64,000 nucleotides of DNA from Microbacterium sp. zg-B96 (GTDB lineage Bacteria; Actinomycetota; Actinomycetes; Actinomycetales; Microbacteriaceae). The stretch covers positions 558,001 to 622,000 of the forward strand of contig NZ_CP126738.1 in the NCBI RefSeq assembly GCF_030246865.1, given 5' to 3'. Both the position numbers and the translations under genes were made by a program. The notes below the pieces were generated by a model. It was not told the DNA's origin. It did not search any database and saw only the letters and a list, made by a program, of their open reading frames with translations. This document shows positions 1 through 9,305 of this stretch, piece by piece; the first letter of the stretch is position 1; each line of letters begins with the position of its first letter.

Positions 1-928
1 CGAACTGCTGACAGCCGGCGTCGCACACGTCGACGTGCTCGACAACCTCGTGCGCGGGCGGCTGGCGAACCTGGACGACGCCCTCGCCACCGGTCGGGTG
101 AGCCTCATCGAGGGGGACATCCGCGACGCACGTCTGGTCGACGACCTCACCGCAGACAAGGACGTCGTCTTCCACCAGGCGGCGATCCGCATCACGCAGT
201 GCGCAGAGGAACCCCGCCTGGCGCTGGAAGTGCTCGTCGACGGCACGTTCAACGTCGTCGAATCGGCGGCACGGCACCGCGTGAAGAAGCTCATCGCGGC
301 ATCCAGCGCCTCGGTGTACGGGATGGCGGAGACGTTCCCGACCGACGAACGTCACCATCACGAGAACAACGACACCCTCTACGGGGCGGCGAAGACGTTC
401 AACGAGGGACTCGTCCGCAGCTTCCGGGCGATGCAGGGGCTGGACTACGTGCTGCTGCGTTACTTCAACGTGTACGGCCCGCGCATGGATGTCCACGGCC
501 TGTACACCGAGGTGCTCGTGCGCTGGATGGAGCGCATCGCCGACGGCCGGCCGCCGCTCATCTTCGGCGACGGGGCGCAGACGATGGACTTCGTGTGCGT
601 GCCCGACATCGCGCGGGCGAACGTGCTGGCCGCGCAGAGCGACATCGTCGAAGGCACCTACAACATCGCCAGCGGCACCGAGACGAGCCTGATCGGCCTC
701 GCCCAGGCCCTGCTGCGGGTGATGGGAGCCGAGGGACTGGGCATCGAGCACGGGCCGGAGCGCGCCGTCAACGGCGTCGTCCGGCGTCTCGCGGACACCA
801 CCGCCGCCCGGCGCGACCTCGGCTTCGAAGCGCGCATCGACATCGAGGAAGGGCTGCGGCTGCTCGTGGACTGGTGGGCGCCGTTGCGCGAGGAAATCTC
901 CGTTGGACGGAAGGTCACGGCCCGATGA
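1..928 (+). CDS. NAD-dependent sugar epimerase/dehydratase (5' partial)
   Basis: Extended short-chain dehydrogenase of the UDP-glucose 4-epimerase type, expected to epimerise or dehydrate a nucleotide-linked sugar in the cytoplasm for polysaccharide synthesis. The reading frame is open from base 2, so the gene starts before the window and the N-terminal GxxGxxG NAD-binding motif is missing. Visible family marks are the Ser of SSASVYG, the catalytic Tyr and Lys of YGAAK, and YFNVYGPRMD. The stop overlaps the next start (ATGA at 925-928), so it is translationally coupled to an aminotransferase. That suggests a pathway towards an amino sugar. Substrate cannot be read from sequence; family confidence is high. 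Confidence 0.9.
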   Translation, partial: ELLTAGVAHVDVLDNLVRGRLANLDDALATGRVSLIEGDIRDARLVDDLTADKDVVFHQAAIRITQCAEEPRLALEVLVDGTFNVVESAARHRVKKLIAASSASVYGMAETFPTDERHHHENNDTLYGAAKTFNEGLVRSFRAMQGLDYVLLRYFNVYGPRMDVHGLYTEVLVRWMERIADGRPPLIFGDGAQTMDFVCVPDIARANVLAAQSDIVEGTYNIASGTETSLIGLAQALLRVMGAEGLGIEHGPERAVNGVVRRLADTTAARRDLGFEARIDIEEGLRLLVDWWAPLREEISVGRKVTAR

Positions 929-2070
929 GCGAGCGCATCAATGTCATGGTGCCGTGGCTCGGCCAGGAAGAGGCCGACGCGGTCGCCGAAGTGATCGCCA
1001 GCGGCTGGGTGGCGCAGGGCCCCCGGGTGGCGCAGTTCGAGAAGGAATTCGCCGAAGCCGTGGGCGTGCCCTACGCGGTGGCGACGACCAGCTGCACTAC
1101 CGCGCTGCATCTCGCCCTGATCGTCGCCGGCATCGGACCCGGTGACGATGTCGTGCTTCCGTCGTTCTCGTTCATCGCGACGACGAACGCCGTGCGGTAC
1201 GTGGGCGCCAATCCCATTTTCGCGGACGTCGATCCGATCACCGGAAACGTCAGTGGTGAGACGGTTCGGCTGGCGATCACGTCGGCGACCAAAGCGGTCA
1301 TCGTTGTGGACCAGGGTGGAGTCCCCGTCGATCTCGACGACGTGCGGGAGGCGACCGACCCGCTCGGGATCATCGTGATCGAGGATGCCGCTTGTGCTGC
1401 CGGTTCCACCTATAAAGGGCGTCCCGTGGGCGCCGGCGCCGAGATCGCGGCGTGGTCGTTCCACCCGCGCAAGCTCCTGACCACCGGCGAGGGGGGCATG
1501 ATCACCACGACCCGCGGGGACTGGGCCAAGCGTGCCCGGCGGCTGCGCGAGCACGCGATGAGCGTCTCGGCAGCAGACCGTCACGACTCGGTGCTGCCGC
1601 CGGCGGAGGAGTACACCGAGGTCGGCTACAACTTCCGCATGACCGACATGCAGGCGGCAGTCGGGCTCGTGCAGCTGCGGCGATTGCCGCACATCGTCCG
1701 TCGACGTCGTGAGCTGGCGACGCACTACCGCACCGCGCTGCGCGAGATCCCGGGCCTGCGTGCCGTCGCCGATCCGGAGTACGGCACGGGCAACGTGCAA
1801 TCCTTCTGGGTCGAGGTGCTCGACGAGTATCCGACGGACCGGGACGGCCTGCTCGTCGCGCTCGCCGAAGCCGATATCTCCGCTCGGCGCGGCATCATGG
1901 CCGCACATCGCCAGGTCCCGTACCGCAATCTGGTTCCGCCCGGCGGCCTCCCGGTGACCGAACGCCTCACCGACCGCACGCTGATCCTGCCGCTGTTTCA
2001 CACCCTGAGCGCCGCGGATCAGGAACGCGTGATCTCGGTGCTGCGCGCGCCCGTCGGGATCGCCGCATGA
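925..2070 (+). CDS. DegT/DnrJ/EryC1/StrS family sugar aminotransferase
   Basis: PLP-dependent aminotransferase of 381 aa that would transfer an amino group to a keto-sugar nucleotide. Family marks: a conserved ATTSCTTALHLAL cofactor region near residue 52, the IIVIEDAA segment carrying the PLP-binding Asp, and the Schiff-base lysine in SFHPRKLLTTGEGGMI. The ATG at 925 overlaps the upstream stop and gives the canonical N-terminus (MSERINVMVPWLGQEE). It ends in an ATGA overlap with a PglD-like acetyltransferase. Aminotransferase followed by acetyltransferase is the usual order for making an N-acetylated amino sugar such as those used in bacillosamine-like or perosamine-like glycans. The exact sugar is not determinable. 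Confidence 0.9.
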   Translation: MSERINVMVPWLGQEEADAVAEVIASGWVAQGPRVAQFEKEFAEAVGVPYAVATTSCTTALHLALIVAGIGPGDDVVLPSFSFIATTNAVRYVGANPIFADVDPITGNVSGETVRLAITSATKAVIVVDQGGVPVDLDDVREATDPLGIIVIEDAACAAGSTYKGRPVGAGAEIAAWSFHPRKLLTTGEGGMITTTRGDWAKRARRLREHAMSVSAADRHDSVLPPAEEYTEVGYNFRMTDMQAAVGLVQLRRLPHIVRRRRELATHYRTALREIPGLRAVADPEYGTGNVQSFWVEVLDEYPTDRDGLLVALAEADISARRGIMAAHRQVPYRNLVPPGGLPVTERLTDRTLILPLFHTLSAADQERVISVLRAPVGIAA

Positions 2071-2693
2071 CCGCGGGGGTGCTGCTGGTGGGTGCGAGCG
2101 GCCTTGCCCGCGAGGTGATCGCCGCCGGTGCCGAGGGCATCGTCGGGATCCTTGACGACGACATGGCGCTTTGGGGCAGCTCCGTGGGCGGTGTGCCGGT
2201 GATCGGCCCGGTCTCCTCCGCCGCCCGTCGGGACGGCCTCGTGCTCGTCTGTGTCGGGCCGAGTGCGAGCCGGCGCTCGGTCGTCAGTCGGCTGCGTTCC
2301 GAAGGGGTCGGCGACGACCGCTTCGCCACGTTCGTCGCGGCGTCCGCGCGCATCGGCAGGACGAGCCGCATCGCCCCCGGCGCCATCGTGCTCGACGGTG
2401 CGGCGGTGACAGCGGATGCCACCGTCGGCCGCCACGTCGTCGTCATGCCCAACTGCGTCATCACGCATGACGACGTCTTGGAGGACTTCGTCACCCTCGC
2501 CGCCGGCGTCGCGCTCGGTGGCGGCGTGCGCATCGGCGAGGGCGCGTACATCGGGATGAACGCGTCGATCCACCCCGGCGTCGTCGTGGGCAGCCACGCC
2601 ACGGTCGGGATGGGCGCCGCGGTGCTCAACGACGTCCCGCCGAACCAGACATGGGCCGGGGTGCCCGCACGACCTCTGGGGGTCTTCGCATGA
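2067..2693 (+). CDS. PglD/NeuD-like sugar acetyltransferase
   Basis: Left-handed beta-helix acyltransferase of 208 aa, expected to acetylate an amino or hydroxyl group of a sugar nucleotide using acetyl-CoA. The N-terminus (MTAGVLLVGASGLAREVI) is the small Rossmann-like UDP-sugar binding domain typical of PglD/NeuD. Residues about 90-200 show hexapeptide repeats (IGRTSRIAPGAIVLDGAAV, and later IGEGAYIGMNASI and VVVGSHATVGMGAAV). The VVMPNCVITHDD segment carries the His expected to be the catalytic base. The gene overlaps both neighbours, consistent with acting directly after the upstream aminotransferase. N- versus O-acetylation is not resolved. Confidence 0.86.
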   Translation: MTAGVLLVGASGLAREVIAAGAEGIVGILDDDMALWGSSVGGVPVIGPVSSAARRDGLVLVCVGPSASRRSVVSRLRSEGVGDDRFATFVAASARIGRTSRIAPGAIVLDGAAVTADATVGRHVVVMPNCVITHDDVLEDFVTLAAGVALGGGVRIGEGAYIGMNASIHPGVVVGSHATVGMGAAVLNDVPPNQTWAGVPARPLGVFA

Positions 2694-3829
2694 CGGTCAC
2701 GGTCACCGCAGTCGTGCCGTTCCTTGACCTGGCAGCGCAGCAGGCCGAGGTCGCCGCCGAGGTGCTGCCCGTGTGGCAGGCCCAGCTCGAATCGGCATCC
2801 TTCGTCGGCGGACCCGAGGTTGCGGCGTTCGAGCAGGAGTACGCCGACTACATCGGCGTGCGACACGTCGTCGGTGTGTCCAACGGCACCGATGCGCTGG
2901 AGCTGGCGTATCGCGCCGTCGGGATCGAGCCGGGCGATGAGATCATCATGCCCGCCAACACGTTCATCGCCACCGCCGAGGCGGCCTCGCGCATCGGCGC
3001 GGTGCCGGTGTTCGTCGACGTGGATGACGAGTATCTGCTGATCGACCCGGATGCCGTGGAGTCGGCGATCACGCCGCGCACGCGCGCCATCGCTCCGGTG
3101 CACCTGTTCGGGCAGACGGCCCCGATGGGACTGATCACCGCCCTGGCGCGGCGGCACGGCCTGGCCGTGATCGAGGATGCCGCGCAGTCTCAGGGCGCGT
3201 CGGGGCCGTCCGGACGGGCGGGTGCGCTCGGTCACGTCGCGGCGACGAGCTTCTACCCCGGCAAGAACCTGGGTGCGGCCGGTGACGCCGGCGCGGTGAT
3301 GACCGACGATGACGGCATCGCCGCCCTCGTACGCAACCTCGGTGCCCACGGCAGCTCGGTCAAATACGTGCACGACCACATCGGGGTCAACGCCCGGCTG
3401 GATGCCGTGCAGGCCGCCGTGCTGCGGGCGAAGCTGCGTCGGCTCGAGGACTGGAACGCCGCCCGGCGCGCGGCCGCCGAACGGTACGCCGGCCTGCTGG
3501 CCGGGCTCGACGGGATCCGCCTCCCCGAGGTGCGGCCGGGAAACACCGACATCTGGCACCTGTACGTCGTGCGGGTCGACGACCGCGACCGTGTCATGGC
3601 GGAGCTGGGCGCTGCGGGGATCGGCGCCGGCATCCACTATCCGACACCGGTGCACCTGACCGAGGCGTACGCGCACCTGGGCGGCCGCCGCGGACAGTTC
3701 CCCGTCGCCGAGGCCGCGGCCGGCCGCATCCTCTCGTTGCCGATGTTCCCTCATCTGACTGCGCAGCAGCAGGAGCGGGTGGCGCAGGGCCTCGCGGACG
3801 CGCTGCTGAGGAGTGAGGTGCGCCGGTGA
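2690..3829 (+). CDS. DegT/DnrJ/EryC1/StrS family sugar aminotransferase (second copy)
   Basis: A second PLP-dependent sugar aminotransferase, 379 aa. The Schiff-base lysine lies in SFYPGKNLGAAGDAGA and the cofactor Asp in VIEDAAQSQGA. GVSNGTDALELAYRAVGI is the N-terminal substrate/cofactor loop. The sequence is closest in style to the QdtB/FdtB/WecE group that aminates dTDP-keto-hexoses, but this is an impression. ATG 2690 was chosen because it overlaps the upstream stop and the protein then begins just before the conserved VPFLDLAAQQ. It differs clearly from the 925-2070 enzyme, so two distinct keto sugars or two positions are probably aminated. Confidence 0.9.
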   Translation: MTVTVTAVVPFLDLAAQQAEVAAEVLPVWQAQLESASFVGGPEVAAFEQEYADYIGVRHVVGVSNGTDALELAYRAVGIEPGDEIIMPANTFIATAEAASRIGAVPVFVDVDDEYLLIDPDAVESAITPRTRAIAPVHLFGQTAPMGLITALARRHGLAVIEDAAQSQGASGPSGRAGALGHVAATSFYPGKNLGAAGDAGAVMTDDDGIAALVRNLGAHGSSVKYVHDHIGVNARLDAVQAAVLRAKLRRLEDWNAARRAAAERYAGLLAGLDGIRLPEVRPGNTDIWHLYVVRVDDRDRVMAELGAAGIGAGIHYPTPVHLTEAYAHLGGRRGQFPVAEAAAGRILSLPMFPHLTAQQQERVAQGLADALLRSEVRR

Positions 3830-5118
3830 CGGGACAGAGGAGCGTGACCGGCCGCCGTCGAGTGCTGGTCGAGCTGGACAATCTGGAGTTGGGTGGCGCT
3901 CAGATCAACGCTGTGCAGTTGTCTGCCGGACTGACGGCAGCCGGCTACGACAGCTTGTTGGTCGGTCCTCGGCAGACGCTGCCCCCGGTAGGGCCCTCGG
4001 TGGTCGACATCGCAGCGGAGTACGGCCTGCCCATCCGGGCGTATCAGCGCGCCGAGAGCATGTCGGGACGTGCCCGTCAGATTGCCCGCTTCGCTCGCGA
4101 ATGGGACGCGGACGTCGTCCACGCGTTCAGCTCATCGGAGCGGGCGGCCTACTGGGGAGCGGCGGTGCTCGGGCGGCGGGGCATCGTCCGAACCGTCTAC
4201 GAAATGTCATTTGATCCTCGTAGCCACCGGCACTCCCCGCTCATCGTGGGGACAGGCTACCTGCGAGATGCACTCGAGGGTTGGCCTGGCGGTGTCCATC
4301 TCATCAGCCCACCGGTCGACACCGTGCGAGATGCTCCCGGGGTTTCGGATGCGAACACGCTGCGCCGGAGTGCAGGTGTGGCCCCTGATGCGATTGTGCT
4401 CGCGATTGTCTCTCGATTGAGCAGTGAGATGAAGGCGGTCGGCATCGAATGCACGATGCGTGCGGTAGCGCGCATCCAGGACCCTCGTGTCGTTCTCCTC
4501 GTCGCCGGTACCGGGGACGCCCAGGAGCGGCTGCGCTCGCTGGGCGAACGCATCAACGACCTGCTGGGACGCGTCGCAGTCCGATTCATGGGGCCTCTGT
4601 CGGATCCGCGTCCGGTCTATGAAGCAGCGGACATCGTGCTCGGAATGGGTGGCTCCGCGGCGCGCGGGCTCGCCTTCGGCAAGCCCGTGGTGGTCTTGGG
4701 CGAGCGGGGCTGGAGCGATGTGTTCACGCCGGAGACTGCGGGGGAGATCTTCCGCAGCAGTTTCTGGAGCCCGCTGGAGTGCACGGACGGCGAAGAGCAG
4801 CTGATTCGCCACCTCCGCGATCTCACGACGCGACCTGAACACCGTGCGCGTCTGGGGGCCTTCGGCCGGTCGTTCGCGCAAGAGCATTTCGGCTTACCCG
4901 CAATGGCGGGTCGTCTCGCCGTCGTCTATGAAGAGGCAATCCGCCGCGCCTCGCCGTGGTCGTGGGTGCGCGATCTCAATATCGAAGCCCGAATCCTCCT
5001 CGGTCGCGGCCAGCGTTCTGCCATGCGGTTGACCGGCGGCGCCTTCCGAGGGGTGCCATCGCTACGCATGGAGTGGGCGATCCCTGAGGCAACCGTGTCC
5101 GCCGGGCGGCGGCCATGA
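3826..5118 (+). CDS. Glycosyltransferase, GT-B fold (GT4-like)
   Basis: Predicted cytoplasmic GT-B glycosyltransferase of 430 aa adding a sugar to the growing polysaccharide repeat unit. The N-terminal domain opens with RVLVELDNLELGGAQINAVQ, the glycine-rich acceptor-side loop of GT4 enzymes. The C-terminal domain has the nucleotide-sugar region VYEAADIVLGMGGSAARGLAFGKPVVVLGE. The usual EX7E signature is poorly preserved here (GGSAARGLAFGKPV), so donor specificity cannot be guessed. The GTG start overlaps the upstream stop (GTGA) and the end overlaps the flippase start (ATGA). Confidence 0.8.
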   Translation: MTGQRSVTGRRRVLVELDNLELGGAQINAVQLSAGLTAAGYDSLLVGPRQTLPPVGPSVVDIAAEYGLPIRAYQRAESMSGRARQIARFAREWDADVVHAFSSSERAAYWGAAVLGRRGIVRTVYEMSFDPRSHRHSPLIVGTGYLRDALEGWPGGVHLISPPVDTVRDAPGVSDANTLRRSAGVAPDAIVLAIVSRLSSEMKAVGIECTMRAVARIQDPRVVLLVAGTGDAQERLRSLGERINDLLGRVAVRFMGPLSDPRPVYEAADIVLGMGGSAARGLAFGKPVVVLGERGWSDVFTPETAGEIFRSSFWSPLECTDGEEQLIRHLRDLTTRPEHRARLGAFGRSFAQEHFGLPAMAGRLAVVYEEAIRRASPWSWVRDLNIEARILLGRGQRSAMRLTGGAFRGVPSLRMEWAIPEATVSAGRRP

Positions 5119-6641
5119 GCGTGTCGCACGACAGTGAATCAGACGTGGATGCGGGCGCTCCGGTCGGTGACCGTGCGGTGGCAGGGGTGCTGTGGCTGAC
5201 CGCGCAGAAGTGGGCGATTCGTATCGCCGGCGTCGTGACGCTCGCGATTCTCACCCGCTTTCTGAGCCCCGAGGAATTCGGCCTTGTAGCCGCTGCCGCG
5301 ACGTTGCTGCCCTTCTTCTACTTGCTCAGCGACCTGGGATTCGCCACCTACATCGTGCAAGCCGAGCGTGCCGACCCGCGCACGCTGAGCACCGCGTTCT
5401 GGTTCTCGCTGACCGCGGGCGTCGCGCTCGCGGGCTTGCTCTTCGTCGCCGCGCCGCTGTTCGCGGTCATGTTCGGCTCCCCGAGTGTCGCGCCCGTCAT
5501 CAGGGCGCTGTCGATCGTCGTCGTGCTGACGGCGCTGTCCTCCGTGCCGATGGCGCTGCTGCGTCGTCGCATGCAGTTCCGCGCGCTGGCCGGCCAGGGC
5601 GTCGCCGCATCCCTGGTCGGACAAGCGGTCGCCGTCGGCGCTGCCCTGGGCGGTCTCGGGGTGTGGGCTCTGGTCCTGCAGACGATCAGCGCCCAACTCG
5701 TGATGACAGCCCTGGCCTGCGTGGCGGCGCGCTGGTGGCCCGCCTTTCTCTTCTCATTGCGTGAATTCCGCACCATGGCCGCCTTCGGCGGCAAGGTGCT
5801 CGGGGTCGAAGTCGTCGCGATGGTGCGGGCGACCGGCGAAGCGGCCATCGTGTCGAATGTGCTCGGGCTGACCGCCTACGGGTACCTTTCCATCGCTCAG
5901 AAGCTCGTCCAGATCGTGCAGGACTTGGCCGGGGCGGCGCTGCTTCCGGTTACGACCGTCGCCTTCGCGAAGATCCGCGACTCGTCAGAACGTCTCACTG
6001 CGGCATACGTCAAGGCACTGCGGGCGACGTACGCACTCATGTCCCCTCCGCTGGTGGTGCTCGCCGTGGGCGCATCGGCGATCGTGCCCCTTGTGTTCGG
6101 GCAGGGATGGGAGGCCAGTGTGCCAGTCGTGCAGTTCCTCGCCCTCGCGGGCACCGTCGTCGTCGGCGCCACCCTCGACCACGGTCTGTTCTACGGACTG
6201 GGCAAGCCCGGCCGATGGTTTCTCTACGCGATCCTCGTCGACGCCCTGACCATCGGCGTCACGGCGGTCGCCGTGAGCGCAGGACTCGTTGCGGTCGCCG
6301 TCGGCTTCCTGATGGTGGCCGTCGTGGCCACCGCCGCCCGCTGGTTCATCGTCGCACGAGTTCTGGGGGCGTCGCCGCTGACGCTGATCGGCTCCTTCGC
6401 CTTCCTCGCCACCTCCGTCTTGCTCTCCGGGGGCGCCGGGTGGGCGGCGATGTCGCTCAGCGCCTCGCTGCCGCCGATCGCGCAGGTGGCGCTTGCGGCC
6501 TGCGCTGTGCTCGCCGTGCACGCGGGGGTGGCCTGGCTGATGGCTCGCGCCGTGTTCGCCGATCTGCGCACCTATCTTCACCGATTCGGCTTAAGGCGCC
6601 GCGTGAGCGCAATCGCGGAACAAAGGAGTCACCATGGTTGA
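5115..6641 (+). CDS. Polysaccharide flippase, MOP superfamily (Wzx-like)
   Basis: Integral membrane protein of 508 aa with about 12-14 hydrophobic segments, matching the Polysacc_synt family that flips undecaprenyl-linked repeat units across the membrane. The N-terminus GVLWLTAQKWAIRIAGVVTLAILTRFLSPEEFGLVAAAATLLPF is a typical first helix pair followed by the RFLSPEEFG loop shared by WzxC/SpsK-type flippases. The start overlaps the upstream glycosyltransferase stop by four bases and the 3' end overlaps the next gene by eight. Its place among transferases and later a Wzy-like polymerase supports a Wzx/Wzy-dependent assembly route. Confidence 0.88.
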   Translation: MSVSHDSESDVDAGAPVGDRAVAGVLWLTAQKWAIRIAGVVTLAILTRFLSPEEFGLVAAAATLLPFFYLLSDLGFATYIVQAERADPRTLSTAFWFSLTAGVALAGLLFVAAPLFAVMFGSPSVAPVIRALSIVVVLTALSSVPMALLRRRMQFRALAGQGVAASLVGQAVAVGAALGGLGVWALVLQTISAQLVMTALACVAARWWPAFLFSLREFRTMAAFGGKVLGVEVVAMVRATGEAAIVSNVLGLTAYGYLSIAQKLVQIVQDLAGAALLPVTTVAFAKIRDSSERLTAAYVKALRATYALMSPPLVVLAVGASAIVPLVFGQGWEASVPVVQFLALAGTVVVGATLDHGLFYGLGKPGRWFLYAILVDALTIGVTAVAVSAGLVAVAVGFLMVAVVATAARWFIVARVLGASPLTLIGSFAFLATSVLLSGGAGWAAMSLSASLPPIAQVALAACAVLAVHAGVAWLMARAVFADLRTYLHRFGLRRRVSAIAEQRSHHG

Positions 6642-7860
6642 CCTCCACATTCGTGCCGGAAAGGCTGCGCGAGTGCTGCGCACCGGCGGAGCGCACGCGC
6701 TGATCCAACGCGCCGCGCGCGCCGCCTACCGACACGTCGGTGCCGCGCATCTGGACGAGGACCTCCTCCCCGGCGACATCGCGGACTCGCTCGACCTCTC
6801 GCTCGCGGTGCCGACCGTTCGTCCGCGGCGGGGCGAGCCGCTCACGATCGGCTGGGTCACCGCTCCCCCCGCAGCAGGGTCGGGCGGGCACACGACCTTG
6901 CTTCGCATGGTGGAGGCGGTGGAGCAGGCGGGGCATCGGTGTGTGTTGTTCGTCTACGACCGCTATGGCGGTGACCTCGCGGCGCACGAACGGGTGCTGC
7001 GGGAGTGGTGGCCCAACGTCAAGGCGTCCGTCAGAGACGGCGCCGCCGAGATCACCGGTGTTGACGCCGCCGTGGCATCCTCGTGGGACACCGCGCACGT
7101 GCTGGCACGCCGGGGCGGAGCGCCGATGCGCCGTCTGTACTTTGTGCAGGACTTCGAGCCCTACTTCTACGGGCGGGGATCCTGGTACTCCCTCGCCGAG
7201 GACACGTACCGCTTCGGCTTCCGCACGATCGCCCTCGGCCACATGGTCGCCACCGCGCTGCGCGAGGAGATCGGCATCGACCCGGATGTCACCGAGTTCG
7301 GATGCGACACCTCGGTGTACCGCCCGCTGCCGGATATGCGGCGCACGGGCGTCGTGCTCTACGCGCGCCCCGATGTGGCCCGCCGCGGATTCTGGCTGGC
7401 CCGGCTAGCACTGGAGGAGTTCCACCGGACACACCCCGATGTCGAGATCCACCTCTACGGATCCGAAGCGAAGGGGCTGAGCTTCCCGGCCACGCAGCAT
7501 GGAAAGCTGAGCCCGGTCGCTCTGAACGAGCTCTACAACCGCTGCGTGGCCGGGCTTGCGATGTCCTTCACGAACATCTCTCTCGTCGCCGAGGAGATGC
7601 TCGCCGCCGGAACGATCCCGGTCGTCAACGACTCGCGCAACTCCCGAGCCGACCTGCCCAACGATCAGGTGGCGTGGGCGGCACCGACACCGCTGGCGAT
7701 CGCCCGCGCGCTGGGCGATGCGGTATCCCGTGCCGACAGGGACGCGCGCGCCGCGGCAGCCGCGGCATCGGTGCGGCGGTTCGGCTGGACGAAGGCGCAG
7801 ACAGACGTCGCGCGCATCATCGAAGACGAGGTCTATGGACCGTTGGGAGAGACGTCATGA
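6634..7860 (+). CDS. Glycosyltransferase, WsaF-like
   Basis: Glycosyltransferase of 408 aa. RRLYFVQDFEPYFYGRGSWYSLAEDTYRFGF and the following IALGHMVATALREEIG resemble the rhamnosyltransferase WsaF family (GT4 clan). The C-terminal part has AGLAMSFTNISLVAEEMLAAGTIPVVND, equivalent to the donor-binding EX7E region. A clear ribosome site (AAAGGAG) precedes ATG 6634, although the gene still overlaps the flippase. WsaF transfers rhamnose from dTDP-rhamnose in S-layer glycan synthesis; rhamnose as donor here is only a family-based guess. ATGA overlap couples it to the next transferase. Confidence 0.78.
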   Translation: MVDLHIRAGKAARVLRTGGAHALIQRAARAAYRHVGAAHLDEDLLPGDIADSLDLSLAVPTVRPRRGEPLTIGWVTAPPAAGSGGHTTLLRMVEAVEQAGHRCVLFVYDRYGGDLAAHERVLREWWPNVKASVRDGAAEITGVDAAVASSWDTAHVLARRGGAPMRRLYFVQDFEPYFYGRGSWYSLAEDTYRFGFRTIALGHMVATALREEIGIDPDVTEFGCDTSVYRPLPDMRRTGVVLYARPDVARRGFWLARLALEEFHRTHPDVEIHLYGSEAKGLSFPATQHGKLSPVALNELYNRCVAGLAMSFTNISLVAEEMLAAGTIPVVNDSRNSRADLPNDQVAWAAPTPLAIARALGDAVSRADRDARAAAAAASVRRFGWTKAQTDVARIIEDEVYGPLGETS

Positions 7861-9305
7861 CTCGGAACGCGGTTACCACCCCGCACGTGCTCATCATCGT
7901 GCAGAACCTGCCTGTGCCGCTGGATCGGCGAGTCTGGCTGGAATGCCAGGCGCTCGTCGCGCGCGGGTATGGTGTCAGCGTCATCTGTCCGCAGGGCCCC
8001 GGGGACCCGCTGCGACAGCGGATCGACGGCGTCGACATCTACAAGTACCGTCCCGCTCCCGAAGCGCGTGGACTCTTCGGCTACATCCGGGAGTTCGCCG
8101 TCAGTTGGACGCGAACGGCGCGCCTGTCCCTCGCTGTGCGCCGTCATGCGCGCTTCGAGATCATGCAGGCCTGCAACCCGCCCGACACCTACTGGCTCCT
8201 CGCGCTGCTGTGGCGGCCGTTCGGGGTGCGGTTCGTCTTTGATCACCACGATCTCAACCCGGAGCTGTTCCTCTCCCGTTTCGGTGACCCCACGAGCCTG
8301 CTCAAACGGTTGGAGTATGCCGGGCTGCGGTGGCTCGAGCGGCGTTCGTTCCACACCGCTGACCGCATCATCTCCACCAACGAGTCGTACAAGTCCGTCG
8401 CCATCAGCCGTGGCGGGCGGCGAGCAGGGCACGCTACGGTGGTGCGCAGCGGCCCGGACACGCAGAAAATGCGCCCGATCTACCCTGCCAAGCCCTTCCC
8501 CGCGGGGACCATCAATCTTGTCTACCTGGGGATCATGGGCCCGCAGGACGGGGTCGACCAGATTCTGGAGGTCATGTCCGAACTCGTCCACGCCCGCGGG
8601 CGCACCGACATCACCGCCACCCTCCTCGGGTTCGGCGACTGCCTCGAGGCGCTACGCGCTCAGAGCACGCGCCTGGGACTCGACGACCGGGTGACCTTCA
8701 CCGGTCGGGTCGATCGCGTCGCGATCGCTGAGCATCTCAGCGCCGCCGACATCGGCCTGAGCCCCGACCTGAAGACGCCACTGAACGACGTCTCCACCAT
8801 GAACAAGACCATGGAGTACATGGCATACGCCTTGCCCGCGGTCTCCTTCGATCTCGCGGAGACCCGCGTCTCCGGTGGGACGAGCGTCGTCTACGTGCCC
8901 TCCGGTGACATCACCGCCTTCGCCGACGCGATCGAGGCGCTCGCCGATGACCCCGACGCACGCGCGGCGCTGGGCGCTCGCGCCCGTGCTCGTGTGTCCG
9001 CCGAGTTGGATTGGCGGCCGCAAGCAGCGGCGTACGTCGCCGTCTTCGACGAGGTGTCGGGTTTCTCACAGCCCGGACCCGCGGTGCCGCTGAGTACCGA
9101 CCTGCCGGGGGTGGACGAGCAGGGTCGTGCGTATGTCCCGCTCGATGACGCGGCGGAGTTGCACCGCTACCTGAGGCTGCGGTGCGCGCCACCGGCGGCG
9201 GACCAGGCAGATGCGAGCACGACGGCGGCTCGTGGGGACCGCCCCGTGGTGCTCGCCGCAGCTGAGCCGTTCGAGCGGCGCCCGCGGCAGTGGAGCACCC
9301 CGTGA
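7857..9305 (+). CDS. Glycosyltransferase family 4
   Basis: GT-B glycosyltransferase of 482 aa. The N-terminal LIIVQNLPVPLDRRVWLECQAL is characteristic of GT4 enzymes of actinobacterial exopolysaccharide clusters. The donor-binding domain shows YLGIMGPQDGVDQILEVM, then STMNKTMEYMAYALPAVSFDLAE with the EX7E-like Glu/Lys set. The last about 90 residues are low-complexity and may be a flexible tail. ATG 7857 sits in an ATGA overlap with the preceding gene, and the 3' end overlaps the acyl ligase start by GTGA. Confidence 0.85.
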   Translation: MTRNAVTTPHVLIIVQNLPVPLDRRVWLECQALVARGYGVSVICPQGPGDPLRQRIDGVDIYKYRPAPEARGLFGYIREFAVSWTRTARLSLAVRRHARFEIMQACNPPDTYWLLALLWRPFGVRFVFDHHDLNPELFLSRFGDPTSLLKRLEYAGLRWLERRSFHTADRIISTNESYKSVAISRGGRRAGHATVVRSGPDTQKMRPIYPAKPFPAGTINLVYLGIMGPQDGVDQILEVMSELVHARGRTDITATLLGFGDCLEALRAQSTRLGLDDRVTFTGRVDRVAIAEHLSAADIGLSPDLKTPLNDVSTMNKTMEYMAYALPAVSFDLAETRVSGGTSVVYVPSGDITAFADAIEALADDPDARAALGARARARVSAELDWRPQAAAYVAVFDEVSGFSQPGPAVPLSTDLPGVDEQGRAYVPLDDAAELHRYLRLRCAPPAADQADASTTAARGDRPVVLAAAEPFERRPRQWSTP

